Shown here one piece after another: positions 21,701-33,400 of a stretch of DNA of 64,000 bases; position 1 is the first letter of the stretch; each line of letters opens with the position of its first letter. This DNA comes from Theocolax elegans. Taxonomy: Eukaryota > Arthropoda > Insecta > Hymenoptera > Cerocephalidae. The stretch lies in assembly GCA_026168455.1 (NCBI GenBank), contig CM047429.1:50847027-50911026 (forward strand), in the 5' to 3' direction. The position numbers and the translations under genes were made by a program. Below the pieces are notes generated by a model. The model ran no database searches. It saw nothing but the letters and a program-made list of their open reading frames with translations, and had not been told where the DNA came from.

Positions 21701-24700
21701 TTAATACATTAAAATGTAATTTTAGAATATGACGATGAAAATGTTGATTAAGCAAATATTTGAGTAAGATAGTTTGTGTACACCGTTCAAAGTGATAAGT
21801 GCACAGAAGAATGATTGTAACTGCAATGCTTATTATAAAGTAGTTTACACATTTTGAAAGAAAAAGCTTTTTTAAGACGTTGAAGTTATTATCATAATAC
21901 ATTTATCTGCAACTTAAAAACAATTTATTCTTGAAATAAATTTTTTTCGTGGATAGATAAGATACTATTGGAATAAATGTAAAATGTAATACAATTAATA
22001 CTAGGATTGTAAAAGTCACTGCAGGATTACAAAATTCTTATAATGATGTGTGTAATTAAGAATATAGTTTACCTTCAGCTCTTAAACTGCGAATTTGTGT
22101 CTCCAAGAATCTAAAAGCGGTGAGTGGTAGATTTTGCAAATAATTTTTACTCAAATCGAGAATACGCAACTTTTTCAGCGGTTTAAAGGCGTCCGATGCT
22201 ATCGATGAGATCCAATTGCCTAACAAGTGAAGCTCCACAAGATTCTCAAGATGTTGAAAAGTGGTCTTGCCGACTTGGCTGATTTGATTGAACGAAATAT
22301 CAAGTATTTGTAGGGCTTTGAGATCATTGGGAAAATCTTCCAATTCCTTCAATCGATTATGCGTTAGATTCAAGAGTCTCAGGTGCTCGAGGCTCTTGAA
22401 CCTCTCTTGCGGTAGAAACTCGAGCTCGTTAACGCTGAGATCTAAAGTGAGGAGTTTGGGTAGGTTGCGAAAAGCACCTGGAGAGACTCTCGATATTACG
22501 TTGTTGCTCATAAATAAATGCAACAACTCAGGAAATGCCTCAAAATCTTGACTTGTAATCATAGTTAGATTCGTACGACTGATGTGAATTTCTTGGAGTT
22601 GAGGATACTTGACATCGGAACTAATTTCATGAATACGAACCAGAGGATTACCCGTAACGTTGAGCCAACCGAGGCTAGGTACATTTTGTGCAGATAACGC
22701 CATGCCCGGAATTTGTCGTAGCTTATTATCCGCAAGTTCAATTTTCCGCAGTAGACTCGAATGCGAAAAGAAATTAGTAGGCAATGTCGTCAAATGATTA
22801 TGGCTAAGGTCGACGGTTATCAATTTCGTGAGATTGATGGATGCGAATCCTGACATTGACATTATGTAGTTGTCGCGTAAATCCAATTCTCGCAGATTAG
22901 TTAGACCATGAAGTCGGAACATATCCACGTGCGGTATGACGTTTCGTGCTAGTGATAGGAGTTCAACCGATGACGAATTTACGAAAACTTCGTACGGCAC
23001 ATCCTGAAATCGATTACCATCGAGTTTTATTTCCTTCAGTGATTCTAGTCCGAGGAAAAGGAGAGTAGGTAGTGATCGGAGAAGATTGTTGCTAAGCATT
23101 ATTTTCCCGAGGTTTTTGTTTCTCGAAAATACGTCCGATGGAATCTTGTGGATTTGCGAAGACTCGAAACCAAGTTGCTGGAGCGAGGGTAAACCAACGA
23201 GAGACTCGCCACCGATCAGACTAAGATTGTTGTGCGATATCTTGAGTACTCGCAAACCGGGTATATCGAGTCTGTCGAGACTAGTTGCAGTTAATCGGTT
23301 CTGCTCCAAATTTAACTCGTAAAGATTGTTGAGTCCGCGAAAAGTGCCTCGATCAATCGTACTGATTGAACAGTTTCGTAGACTCAAAGTGCGTATAGGT
23401 AGACCTTCTTGAAACATGGTATCGCGAAGTGCGCTCAAGTGATTGTTAGATAGGTCAAGAATTCGTAAGCGCTTGAGAGCAGTGAGGGCATACGGGTCAA
23501 AATGGGTCAGTCCATTTTCAGACAGGTAGAGTTCTTCGAGCTCGTGAAGTTCGGAGAAGGTCTTAACGGTGACGTGGCTGAGCCGGTTGGCGCTGAGATC
23601 GAGGAACTTTAATGCTTGCATCGGTTGAAACGCCGTATCCTCGATACGCGATATTGAATTGTTCGTAAGATAAAGCCTTTCGACGAGCATCAGATCACGA
23701 AATAGCGGAGCTTGCAGACGCGTCAACCGATTGTGACCCAGCCACATAACTCGGACGCTAGATTGACCCTTGAGCGAGTCATTGTGCAGTACACCGAGAC
23801 CGTTACTGTCCAGCTGAATGGAGACGAGGGATGTGCCACTCGCACCAGTGGAACCAGATTCATTCGTCACTTGAAACACGTCTCCAAGAACAGCGAGGAG
23901 ATTTCCCTGAAGATTGACATGCTGCAGATTACGAAGCGTCTTAAGCGCTCCGGTCTCCATATCCGTGATCGCGTTATTTTGGAGGTGTAGTTCAAGGAGG
24001 GAGGGGAGGGGTTCGAAAACACCCCTCCGTACCTCTGTAATCTGATTGTCCTGGAGTCGGAGTTCGCGCAAGTGCTTCATCTTAGCGAAAGTACCAATTT
24101 CTAATTCACGGATAATGTTGCCATCGAGCGAGAGCGTCGAGAGATTCTCGCAGTGCTCGAAAAATTCTCGTGGCACTCGCTCGATGTAGTTGCCGCTTAG
24201 GTGCAACTGAGCCAATTGTTCGAGACTCGCCAATCCGCGTGGGTCAATTCGTCGGATAGCATTCTGTTGCAAGTATATAACCGATAGGCTGACGCTGCCT
24301 ACAAACGCTTCGGCCGGTATCTCAAGAATATTATTTTCGACGAGGAAGAGCTCCCTAAGTTCGGGCAACCGTGAAAAAACACCCCTTATGTAGTGTATAT
24401 GATTATGGCTGAGGTCTATGAATCGTAGTTTCTGATTGGCACGGAATGTCGCGACGTCGAGGGATACTATTTTGTTGTGGCTGAGATCTATCGACTCGAG
24501 GTCTATAAGCGATATAAAGGCGTCTTTGTCGACGCTCTCGATGGCATTGTAATAGAGCGAGAGCGTCCTTAAGGACGGACAACACCGGAAGCAATTGAGC
24601 GGAATTACTAAGAAATTATTGCTACTTAAATCTAGGAAGTTCAGACCGTCGAGTCGCGAGTACCCATCTTCTGGCAGTTGCGATATCTCATTCCAGGCGA

Positions 24701-27299
24701 GCCTCAACGAAGTAAGGTGCTCGAGTCTTCGAAGAGCCGTCATTGGAAATACTCGCACTTTGTTTTCGGAAAGATCGAGGTCGGTCAAACTACTTTCGAG
24801 ACCCGCGAACGCAAACTCCGAGATCTTCCCAATTTGGTTAGCTTTTAGGTTGAGCTTTATCAGAGAAAGACGGTAGAAGCTATAACTTGGAAGATCATGA
24901 ATGTGATTGGCTTCGAGATCCAGCTCCTTGAGCCGGCTTAATGTTGCAAACGCTTTATGCGGTACACTGGCTAGTTTCCCTGAGACGAGGGACAACGACT
25001 CAAGGCTATGACTTAACGACTGGAATGCCTCCTCCGTGATCTCTCGTACACCCGATTGAGATATTTGTAAGTGGTGAATAAGAGCTCCACTTGGAAAAAC
25101 GGTACCGCGCAACTCTTCTACATTCCGGTCAAGTTCGAATATGCTTAATGATTGTATCACTGCATCTGCAACAGTCACAATATAATATATATTTCAATGC
25201 GCATATTTCCTATCAAGATTATAAAAATAAAGAAGCTTAAAATGTTGGTAATCTGTTAGTTGTTGAATATTTAACCGTTTTTATAAGTAGTGCTAATAAT
25301 TCCGTTTGCAATAGAATTATCAAACACGTATAGATTTTAGTTTGAAAGTACGCGTATATGTAGTTTCCTTTTTCTCGATTTAAACCAAAAAATTCGATTT
25401 TAATACAAAATACATGTGTGTCAATGAGTTGCATGGAATCAGGACAATCGGATGATATATAAATACTCATTAAAGATTACTTTTAATTTTAAACATCATT
25501 AATAATGGTGAAAAAAATATCTTGACGCAAGTCTGCAAGCACTTTTTATCACACGAAATAAAAATAATTAATTTAGAACTGGTTGTTTAAATAATTTGAG
25601 CATAAGAATTAAAATGGATTTTAATTATAATCTGCAGAAAAGTAGAAATAATTAATTTTAATTATACTTTCTATGGTAAAAATAGATGAAACAACTTTAA
25701 TTAAATTACATTATTACTTTATCCTACAGTATTTTAATAAATGAAATAATATATTCATATTGTACTAATAATGAACTAATTGAGTATAATAGCAAAGACT
25801 GAGGAAAGCTTTTCTTGGATAGCTTATAAGAAATGAACCTACGAGAGTCGTATATGCTGCACGATAGAGCGCAGCTATAAACCGTGAATAAACGATAGAA
25901 GTCAAGAGCGTTATAAAAGAAAATGATCCGAACGTGATTCAGACTTTCGAATATACACGTGATCGATAAAAAATAGTATTTTATCAATTGATTTTTTTAT
26001 GTCTATAAAAAGTAATACAACAATAACCCATATATTAGCGAGTGGTTTTCTCTTCGTTTCACTCTTTGATCTGATTTTGTATTATCGATTTTATAGAATA
26101 CTGATATAACATGAATTGCAGATATATAGGAAGAAAATGAGAAATCCGTCTACATACAAGTGGATGATCGCGGTAAAAACATTTTTGTTGAAAGGTGACA
26201 ACGATACAGATCAACAAATAATAACTTTATCTAGTGATATTTCATCAAATTCCATATTTATTAATAAATTTATTGACACAATAATAATAGTAATAAATTA
26301 AACTTGTATATCATTATTTATGAAATGAAACCGTTGAAAGTAACCTCTTTTATGATAATCTTGTAAATTGATAACAATAAGTATTTTTCTAAGCTTTGAT
26401 ATTTTATTTGTTATTTTTTTGACGCGTTCATATTGGTAAGGTATTAGCCAAATTCTTACACTGCTATATAAACCATTTAAGGGTATATAATAAGCATATT
26501 ATTTTTTCTATTGCTTCACTGTAGATTATTTTTTAAATCTACAGATAATTATGTGATTGCATTTATTGGAACAATCAAATGAAAAAACTTTTAGGGCTGT
26601 TAAGTTAAGAAATATTGGGTTAAAGGTTAAAGCGTTATTCAATGAAGCAAATGATTCTCAAGTCGAATTGCAAATGCCGCATTTCTTAGAATTATGTATA
26701 TATGACTGTAATTTGACTTTTGATTTGACGGTATATTCACAACGTTTTAAGAATGTGTACGCGACTATTATAATATTTATTAATACTGTTTAATTCAGTG
26801 AGCTTTGCAGTAAGTACACTACTAGTGAGCAAGTGGTAAATATATAAATAATGTGCGATCAATAAGATGCAGTAGGTTATTTTTAGGCAATAAAAAAGTG
26901 GTAATATATCAGTTTAAATGTAACAAATTTATAGGTGTATTAAACGTTATTTATGTAAATATTATTTTAAATTTTTAATATAATCCAGGTATGGTATAGA
27001 TGTTGATTATAAAAAAATGAATAGGCGCACTTACCATTCGGTCTTGCTTGTACGAGAACGCGAGCTAAAGCATTTTTTAGTGAATCTTCTGTGGGACCAG
27101 TGCACTCGAGAAAGAGGCCATCGGCAAAGTTGTAGCAAGGACACCCAGGAATCGAGTCGGCCGGCGGGCACTGGACTGCGGTACCGGCTGCAATAGTAGC
27201 CGCGCTTTCCGCTCCTACGCAGGCCAATGCGAGCATCGCCACGCAAACGAAGCGCAGGCACCGCTTGCGTCTGCCGCGCGGCCGGCTCGTCCACATCAT
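18578..27299 (-). CDS. LRR-FN3 single-pass transmembrane receptor (chaoptin/artichoke-like), 5 exons, 1462 aa
   Basis: Five minus-strand exons (27299-27035, 25165-22073, 21086-20710, 20507-20076, 18799-18578) join with consensus GT/AG signals and compatible phases (1, 1, 0, 0) into exactly 4389 bases, or 1462 codons plus TAG. In order: a basic N-terminus and hydrophobic signal peptide (about 12-30); a cysteine cap (CPPADSIPGCPC, about 43-54); about 41 leucine-rich repeats of 23-25 residues (about 95-1118); an LRRCT cap (NPLHCGCESQELWEWMRDH from 1121, with Cys at 1180 and 1200); one FN3-like domain (about 1203-1285, with VLVSW, GYRVAFY and NTRYRVCVAG strands); an acidic and Ser/Pro-rich stalk; a membrane helix (about 1365-1388); and a 74-residue tail with PPEYISYRHFS. 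LRR ectodomains of this type work in cell adhesion and recognition. The repeat number is like chaoptin, but chaoptin is GPI-anchored; here the FN3, TM and tail argue for a transmembrane receptor. The ligand and the exact orthologue are unknown. Confidence 0.9.
18800..20075 (-). other. LRR receptor intron 4
   Basis: About 1.28 kb, AT-rich, no further exon needed for phase; nothing else recognised. Confidence 0.75.
20076..20507 (-). CDS. LRR receptor exon 4: rest of FN3, stalk and membrane helix
   Basis: The acceptor is TTGTGTGGCAG|GTGCATAG, phase 0; residues 1246-1389. The FN3 strand TRYRVCVAGLG is followed by an acidic linker (FEEDGNEVDEGNE), a Ser/Thr-rich segment, and LGLIIGCCMGFVVFILLVSI as the membrane helix, bounded by TRR outside and K/KKQR inside. 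The donor is CTCAAG|GTATGT. The reading frame upstream of 20507 is open but is not needed. Confidence 0.85.
20710..21086 (-). CDS. LRR receptor exon 3: LRRCT and start of FN3
   Basis: The acceptor is TTTGTATAG|AGAATCCG, which completes Glu1120 and gives ENPLHCGC, the usual LRRCT opening. The donor is GAAGAG|GTAAAT, phase 0, with residues 1121-1245. A stronger-looking GTAAGT further on (near 20641) would extend the exon by about 23 codons but breaks the phase needed by exon 4, so I prefer 20710. Confidence 0.85.
21087..22072 (-). other. LRR receptor intron 2
   Basis: About 1 kb, AT-rich; no coding signal seen. (Intron 3, 20508-20709, is about 0.2 kb.). Confidence 0.75.
22073..25165 (-). CDS. 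LRR receptor exon 2: about 41 leucine-rich repeats
   Basis: A single exon of 3093 bases carries the whole LRR array (residues 90-1119). The acceptor is GACTGTTGCAG before ATGCAGTG, so the join makes Asp-Ala-Val; the donor is GCTGAAG|GTAAAC. Repeats follow LxxLxLxxNxIxxIxxxxFxxLxx. One repeat (around residues 500-510) has an insertion rich in Gly, Ser and Thr (NESGSTGASGTS). ORFs on the opposite strand are shadows. Confidence 0.9.
25166..27034 (-). other. LRR receptor intron 1
   Basis: About 1.87 kb of AT-rich sequence between the signal-peptide exon and the LRR exon. Small ORFs on both strands carry no motif. Confidence 0.75.
27035..27299 (-). CDS. LRR receptor exon 1: signal peptide and cysteine cap
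   Basis: It starts ATGATG and encodes residues 1-88 plus the first base of codon 89. The signal sequence (CLRFVCVAMLALACVGAESA) follows an Arg/Lys-rich leader. The exon ends CCGAATG|GTAAGT, a strong donor, in phase 1. The start is chosen because it is the first ATG before a good signal peptide and no in-frame exon upstream is needed. Confidence 0.85.
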
Positions 27300-27328
27300 C
27301 GCGCCTTCGGCTGCCGCAGTTTGGGCAT
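27296..27328 (-). promoter_or_regulatory. Upstream ORF overlapping the LRR receptor start codon
   Basis: On the minus strand an ATG at 27328 opens a 10-codon ORF (MPKLRQPKAR) whose TGA at 27298-27296 overlaps the main ATG (ATGA). If the leader includes it, translation could depend on leaky scanning or reinitiation. The transcription start is not known, so this is conditional. Confidence 0.45.
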
Positions 27329-27329
27329 C

Positions 27330-28033
27330 CTTATGCGGTTATTTGGCGTTTCTCGGCTTTTAACCGACCTTAGAAATGGTGTGCCTAAAACAAATACACA
27401 TACGATCCATGTAGTTTTACACTCATCTCGGAAAATAATTGATGTTATGTTTTATATTTTATATGTTTTGTACAACATACAAAAACAGCGTATTATTTAT
27501 TAAATATATACTGTCGTGTATACCCATATCTTACAATGATATAGTATAAAACTCTAATAGTATGATGAATAAGTGCAACATTTTCTGTGTTATAAATATT
27601 TTTAACGTCATATGTTTCAATACTTTAAAAAAATTGATTTCGCTTTCAATTTGATGCATATTCTATATGGGTATATGTGCTTGCACTATTGCTTTCCATT
27701 TTATATTACGTTACGGAAATAAAAATCTGTTAGTACTCGAATGTACTACATACGGTCTCTGGAAATATGTTTTTGCATAAAGTTATATTTCGTGAGCTAC
27801 TTCGGTGAATATATTTTCATGTAAATTTTGTTTCGACACTAGTCTTCCAATCAATAAGACTTTTTCATTTTTTGACGTTACCGGTGGATATGGGGTTTTA
27901 CTCTTATAGTATTTATGAATAGGTAAATAATAAAACTAATAGCCGTTACTTTATGCACATTGACAAACTATATTTTAGAATATATTTTTGATATCTGAAA
28001 GGTAAATTTTGTCGCGTCATGATTGTTACACGG

Positions 28034-28081
<48 letters not shown>

Positions 28082-30104
28082 CTTTGTATGAGTGTATGTA
28101 TAAATATGTTTCGGTAAAGTATTATTCAGGGACTTTTTCTAATATGCAGCTACTCTGTTATAATTAATCATATTGAAGATTTTCATGAGATTAGTAAAGA
28201 AAAAATTATTTCGTTTAATTAATCAAGTGCTAAATAAAAAGTAAAGTATAATTGTACAAACATTTGGGTATACTCGAGATGCGTTTAAAATTTGTGAGCA
28301 TTCGAGTCAAACCGATGATATTAAAAAAAATTTCAGCTCAATATTTACTTGTGTACATTTAATTTTACGTAGTAAATGTTTAACAGTTCGACGTATATAA
28401 CGCGAACTTTGAGATAAACTTTGGGGTGTATAGTTTGCTCTCAAATTTGAGAGTAAACTCGGAAAATTAAGTAAACTTCTAATAATTAGTGGAGAAATTG
28501 AATTACGTAACCAAGATAGAGTGCAAGGATTACATCGAGTTAAAGAAGTTGAAATCTTGACTATATAGACAAAAGTGAAAAGTACAAAAAGAGAAGAACG
28601 TAATTTTTTTTATTAAACATGGATGACCTAAGGTACGACTATAGTTTGTTACATTAAAAGTTGCGAGGCAGCTTCTTCTTGATACTCGATCGAACATTTC
28701 CCAGAAGGTTCGGCTAACTTCCTAACGTTATCCAGATCCTTCTGGCCCATTAACGTCAAGCGTGTCGAAAGTGAATTTGCAGTGCGGCTAGCCAACCCGA
28801 GGATCGGATTAAAATGTTGCGGTTCGCTGTATGCATGGCTACCTATAAATCTCTTCTTTCTTTTGCACTTGTTTCCCTCTTTCCCTCCTGCATTCCCTCT
28901 CTCCCTCTTCCTCTTCTCTGTCGCTCCTTTTATTCTCCTTCCGTTTCTGTTTTCTTTCTCTTTTGTCCATTTCTTAGCCGAGCATTCGAAATAAATGTGA
29001 ATGCGTTAAAGTCGTTTAACTCCGACTCTCAAATTCATGTTTCAGGATTATCCATGATCGAGATCAACCAATTGGTTTACCTGCTTTGGTAAATTGTACA
29101 TTAGGCACATTGCATTCGATGCTCTATATCTATTATATAGACTAATTGTCTCGATTGTCAACGATAAATTCATATACGTCAGGTTATTAACGAAAATTAA
29201 ACGATAATCAACATATTTACATGAACGTCTGAATTAACAATTGATTGCGCAAATTTGTTTGTTTTTCACTTGAATTTGATATATCTATAGATGCGTGAAC
29301 ATATATATATGTTTATAATTATTTGGAAAAATACTAAAGCTCCGTTAATGCACAACTGGAAGACTTTACCGTGACTTTTGATTATCTCCTATATAGACCG
29401 AATATCAAATTTAGCGGGGAGCGCGCTCTATACAAACACGAAATTTGTCATTATTATTGCTTCGTTTATAACAGGAATAATTGAATTTTCTAAAAGGCGG
29501 GAGTAATATCCTAAATTAAAGCCACTAACCGGATACTAACCTAAGGCATTTACGCACCCATTTGTGAATTTAACCAGTCGACCTATAATTATTATCAACA
29601 GCGTTCCTATGGAATACAATTTTGATCGTTATAACGCTTCGCGAGTATAAATTCTTGAGACGCTGTGTACGGTTGGGATATTGTGCCAAACAAGAATATT
29701 GTAATAAATAAATTACGTGACATTTCAAACTTTAAAAAATATATTTTCTTCTTTGTTTGTTGTATAAAATAGTAAAACGTAACTTTGAAAACATTTCTGT
29801 ACTGTAATTGTAAATGTTGTAAAGTTTCCCTTTAGCAAGCGAATTACATGATACACATTTTTATTCGCAGGCACGTCCACGCTTACGTGCAAGAACATAT
29901 ACCTTATACCCCCTGTCCACATTCTTTATAAATCATCCATCTCTAGAATATAATTATTATTTTATTAACTTCTTTGTTTTTTTTCCTCAGACTGTTTGAA
30001 GATATCAACAAAGACTATAAATATTATAAATAGATCTAAGATACTTTTCTGATAGTAATCGTACATGATGTTTATTATATGAATAAAGAGGATACGTATA
30101 TATT
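27330..30104. other. 5' flank of the LRR receptor and intergenic AT-rich DNA
   Basis: It should contain the receptor promoter, but no clear TATA/Inr pair was identified. A (TA)n microsatellite lies at 28037-28079. The 70-92 codon ORFs at 28782-29092 come from a pyrimidine-rich tract and are not supported. Confidence 0.45.
28037..28079. repeat. (TA)n microsatellite
   Basis: About 43 bases of TA dinucleotides. Confidence 0.95.
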
Positions 30105-30459
30105 CTCTCTATATTATATAGTTGTGACAAAAAATTGGGAGATCATACCCTACACCTCCCTCTACCTGACTCTTTGAAGTGATTACACGTTGCATTATGA
30201 TACACGTGAAAATCACATGACGTACACCAACCAAAGTATAATTGTTCATATGAAATTCATCAAATATACAGAATTGATACAGAAATGTATGGAAATGTTC
30301 AAAAATCCCTCCATTACCTCTACTATATACCCTCCACTGACCCTCCACTTAACTCGCCACCAAACAACCCTCCACCATTCCTCCAATAAGAATGTTAACA
30401 AAATGTATGATTTAGGAGGTTAGATAGCGTATAGTGGGGAGGGGGCGATGCCCCACTAG
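30105..30459 (+). mobile_element. Possible short non-autonomous Helitron
   Basis: At the right end a GC hairpin (GGGGC-GAT-GCCCC, 30442-30454) is followed by A-CTAG-T at 30455-30460. That is the hairpin + CTAG | T arrangement of Helitron 3' ends in otherwise AT-rich DNA. A left end with TC followed by an AT-rich run (TCTCTATATTATATAG near 30106) is only suggestive, and the expected host A before TC is not seen. No Rep/helicase is encoded. The hairpin is closer to CTAG than usual. The left boundary is a guess. Confidence 0.4.
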
Positions 30460-33400
30460 TATGTATGTATATATATGAAAACGGTGAGGTAGATTCGAGG
30501 TAGTCTATTACGTGCGCACTGGGTCTTAACATTTCACAATTGATTAAGCTTCATATGCACTGGGCTTCTGGCGTTTATAGGCATGTCTACAGGTCACTTT
30601 CTAAATTCAAATTGATATAGATTTTCTGGGTTTAAACTATATACACAGTTTCTTGGTATAGTAAAACCTAATAATCATTTCTAATAATGACATTTTACTT
30701 GGATTATATTATGAAAAAATTAGATCTCATAACCGAAAATAATGAAAGTTACGTTCGGTTCATCTATTGGGATTCAATTAAAAGATTAAAATTTAAATCG
30801 ATGCATACATTAATTGAAAATATTTCAGTTATTTTATAATCAAATGTGACAGAATACAGGTGAAAGAGAAAAAAGTGGCGAAGAATAGGTACGTAGTTGG
30901 AAAGAGCACTGAATTATTCCGAACGATGGAAATTCCATGATAAGAGGACTTACCAAAGTTGCGAAAGCCTCTTGAGGGACTTGTGAATTTATAATCATTC
31001 TCTTTGACATCATTTAAACACAAAAGCCTCCAATGACCATTATTTCATTATTTTATTATATAATACTATATTATCTTAGAGAAGGCTTGATTCTTTCTTT
31101 AACCGTAATGCGAAAGGACGTTTTTATATATAAAATACCTTTACCTTCGAATATTTATAAATTTATATAGATACAACCTTTGAACAGCAAAGGAAAATGA
31201 GTGTGCAGAGTTTGGTTTACTAGATAATTTTGTAACGCTGATGGCTCGTAATTCTCGCTTTCCTCGATTTCAAAGGCAAGAGAGTCGACTTTGCGTCCTC
31301 CATTCGATTCTCCAGTGGCGTCGGTTTGTATATACGTGAGTTTATTCCTATATATATATATATATATATATATATGAGTTTGTGTATTTCTATACCAGAA
31401 GACATGCGCGTGTTTTTACGTGCGTCTATATATATACCTGTACTAGTTCTCGAACGCTCGTAATCCTGATGCAGTACTCGATTTAAGGATACGAACGTGC
31501 TTTTACACGAAATACACCCTCCGCGGTTTAAAGTTTACCTATATAAATCACAATATACATACCAGTACGTCAAAGAATTATAATTTCTCTTAACATAAAA
31601 ATAGCAAATATACCTTTTTTTATTAAATACATTATTTATTCTATAGAAGTTTTAGACCGATTATTTCCTATGACGCAAAATACAGTATTTATACCGACGA
31701 TTATTCAACGTACAAATAATATTATGTCTGTAAATGTATCCCGAACAAACATATTATTATAACTAAATTATCAGCTCTTACAATGTCATAATTAAAAATG
31801 TCAAATGGCTCGCCTTGGCGATAAATGAAATTTGAATATTGAAATATATCTTTCGGTTAAAAACCGTGAATAATCATATAAATTGAGTGTAATAGTACCG
31901 TTGTAAAATAAAATTTATAATGATTTTTATTTTCCGTCGTGAAGGTCGTTCACATTCGATCGAGATTCAAGTTATTTCTTCCAAGTTTTCTTTTCGAAGG
32001 CATTGTTACGCTCACCTTTTGGAAAGTCGGGTTGCGTCGGCTGGTATAGCTACGATGGCGACAAATGAACTCACCGCAGAAAAGTTGTAGTCCAACTTTC
32101 GTAGATCTCCAAGTTTCGGTTAGAATCGTCTCTCGTTTCCGGTAGCTCAGGCTTTTTCTCGATTTACCCAGCATCTGCTACGAACTCTATACGTGTCGTA
32201 AAGAAGGATAACACCCCTGAGTGTCAAGATCGAGGACGAAATTACGAAAACAAGTCACACGGGACTCTGGTTTCCCTTACGTCGTACGTCACGCTGTATA
32301 CATCGGCTTTACCTTATTCGTCATATTTTTTGCGCTTCCATTATCCGAGAATATAACATTTAAGCCGACTTGCATTCAAAGTTTCGTATATTAGTACATC
32401 GAGCTTCAGTCTATTTCGTTTACACATTTGAAACTAGGAAAAAAAATCAATAAATAAATATGATTACGATTGATGGTATGGTGTACACACCAAGCGTGTT
32501 TAGCACTAACAGTTGCAAAGTCACGAAACAAATATATAAGATTGAACTTTCTATCTGTCAGTATTAAAGGTGAAAATTCCTATAAGCCCTCCCAATATTG
32601 AGTTATCGAAAGCATTAAGAGTTTCGTAAGATATCGAAGGAAAAAGAAGTAAGTAAAGATTCTCTTTGTGAATTCAGATCCCGATTTCGATAGTGACGAA
32701 AATGTCATTATTAGAGCACACTAAGTTTCATCCCGTTTACTTTAACTTTTTTCTTTTACAAATGTCAAGCTTTCTTTACCCTTGGGAAATTTGATAATAC
32801 GGATTATGTGAGTGTTTGCCGATAGACTTCGAGTCACTTACCCTAATTACTGTAATCAATAATTTGATGAAGATGTAGCAAGATAGACGCCCTTCTACTT
32901 TCGTTTTTTAATTATTGGTCTATTAATTATTTTTTTTTTTTAATTTTCTGCTTATTCTATTAATTGAACATCTTTTCGCAACATGATCCGTAAAATATTA
33001 ATTGGATATCGGATATTGGCATTGGAAACATTATCAATGTTACACAATGAAACGTAACAGACTTTAAGTAATGGATTTAAAGATAAGTTTGCAAATTGTT
33101 TTCTGGACGATAAATATAAATTGGATTATCTGGAAACGGGTTCATAATATGCCCCAGATCTTTGAACTACAAATGCATTCTTTACATGTATTCATCAGAA
33201 GAAGTGAATTACTTCTCTCGTAACTTGCAGCAAGTTATATTGCAATATTATGTGTCTATGTGTGTGTAATACCAAGGACATGAAACAATTTTCAGTAAAC
33301 AGAGTAATTTCAAACTTTTGGAATTTAAGCTTTTTAAAAGATAAAAATTAAATATTAAGCTTTGTACGCATGAGCGCGAACTCAATAGTTCGTAAAGTGA

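Noticed and set aside
28782..29092. 70- and 92-codon plus-strand ORFs
   Set aside because: Derived from a pyrimidine-rich tract giving Phe/Leu/Ser/Pro runs; overlapping frames equally open.
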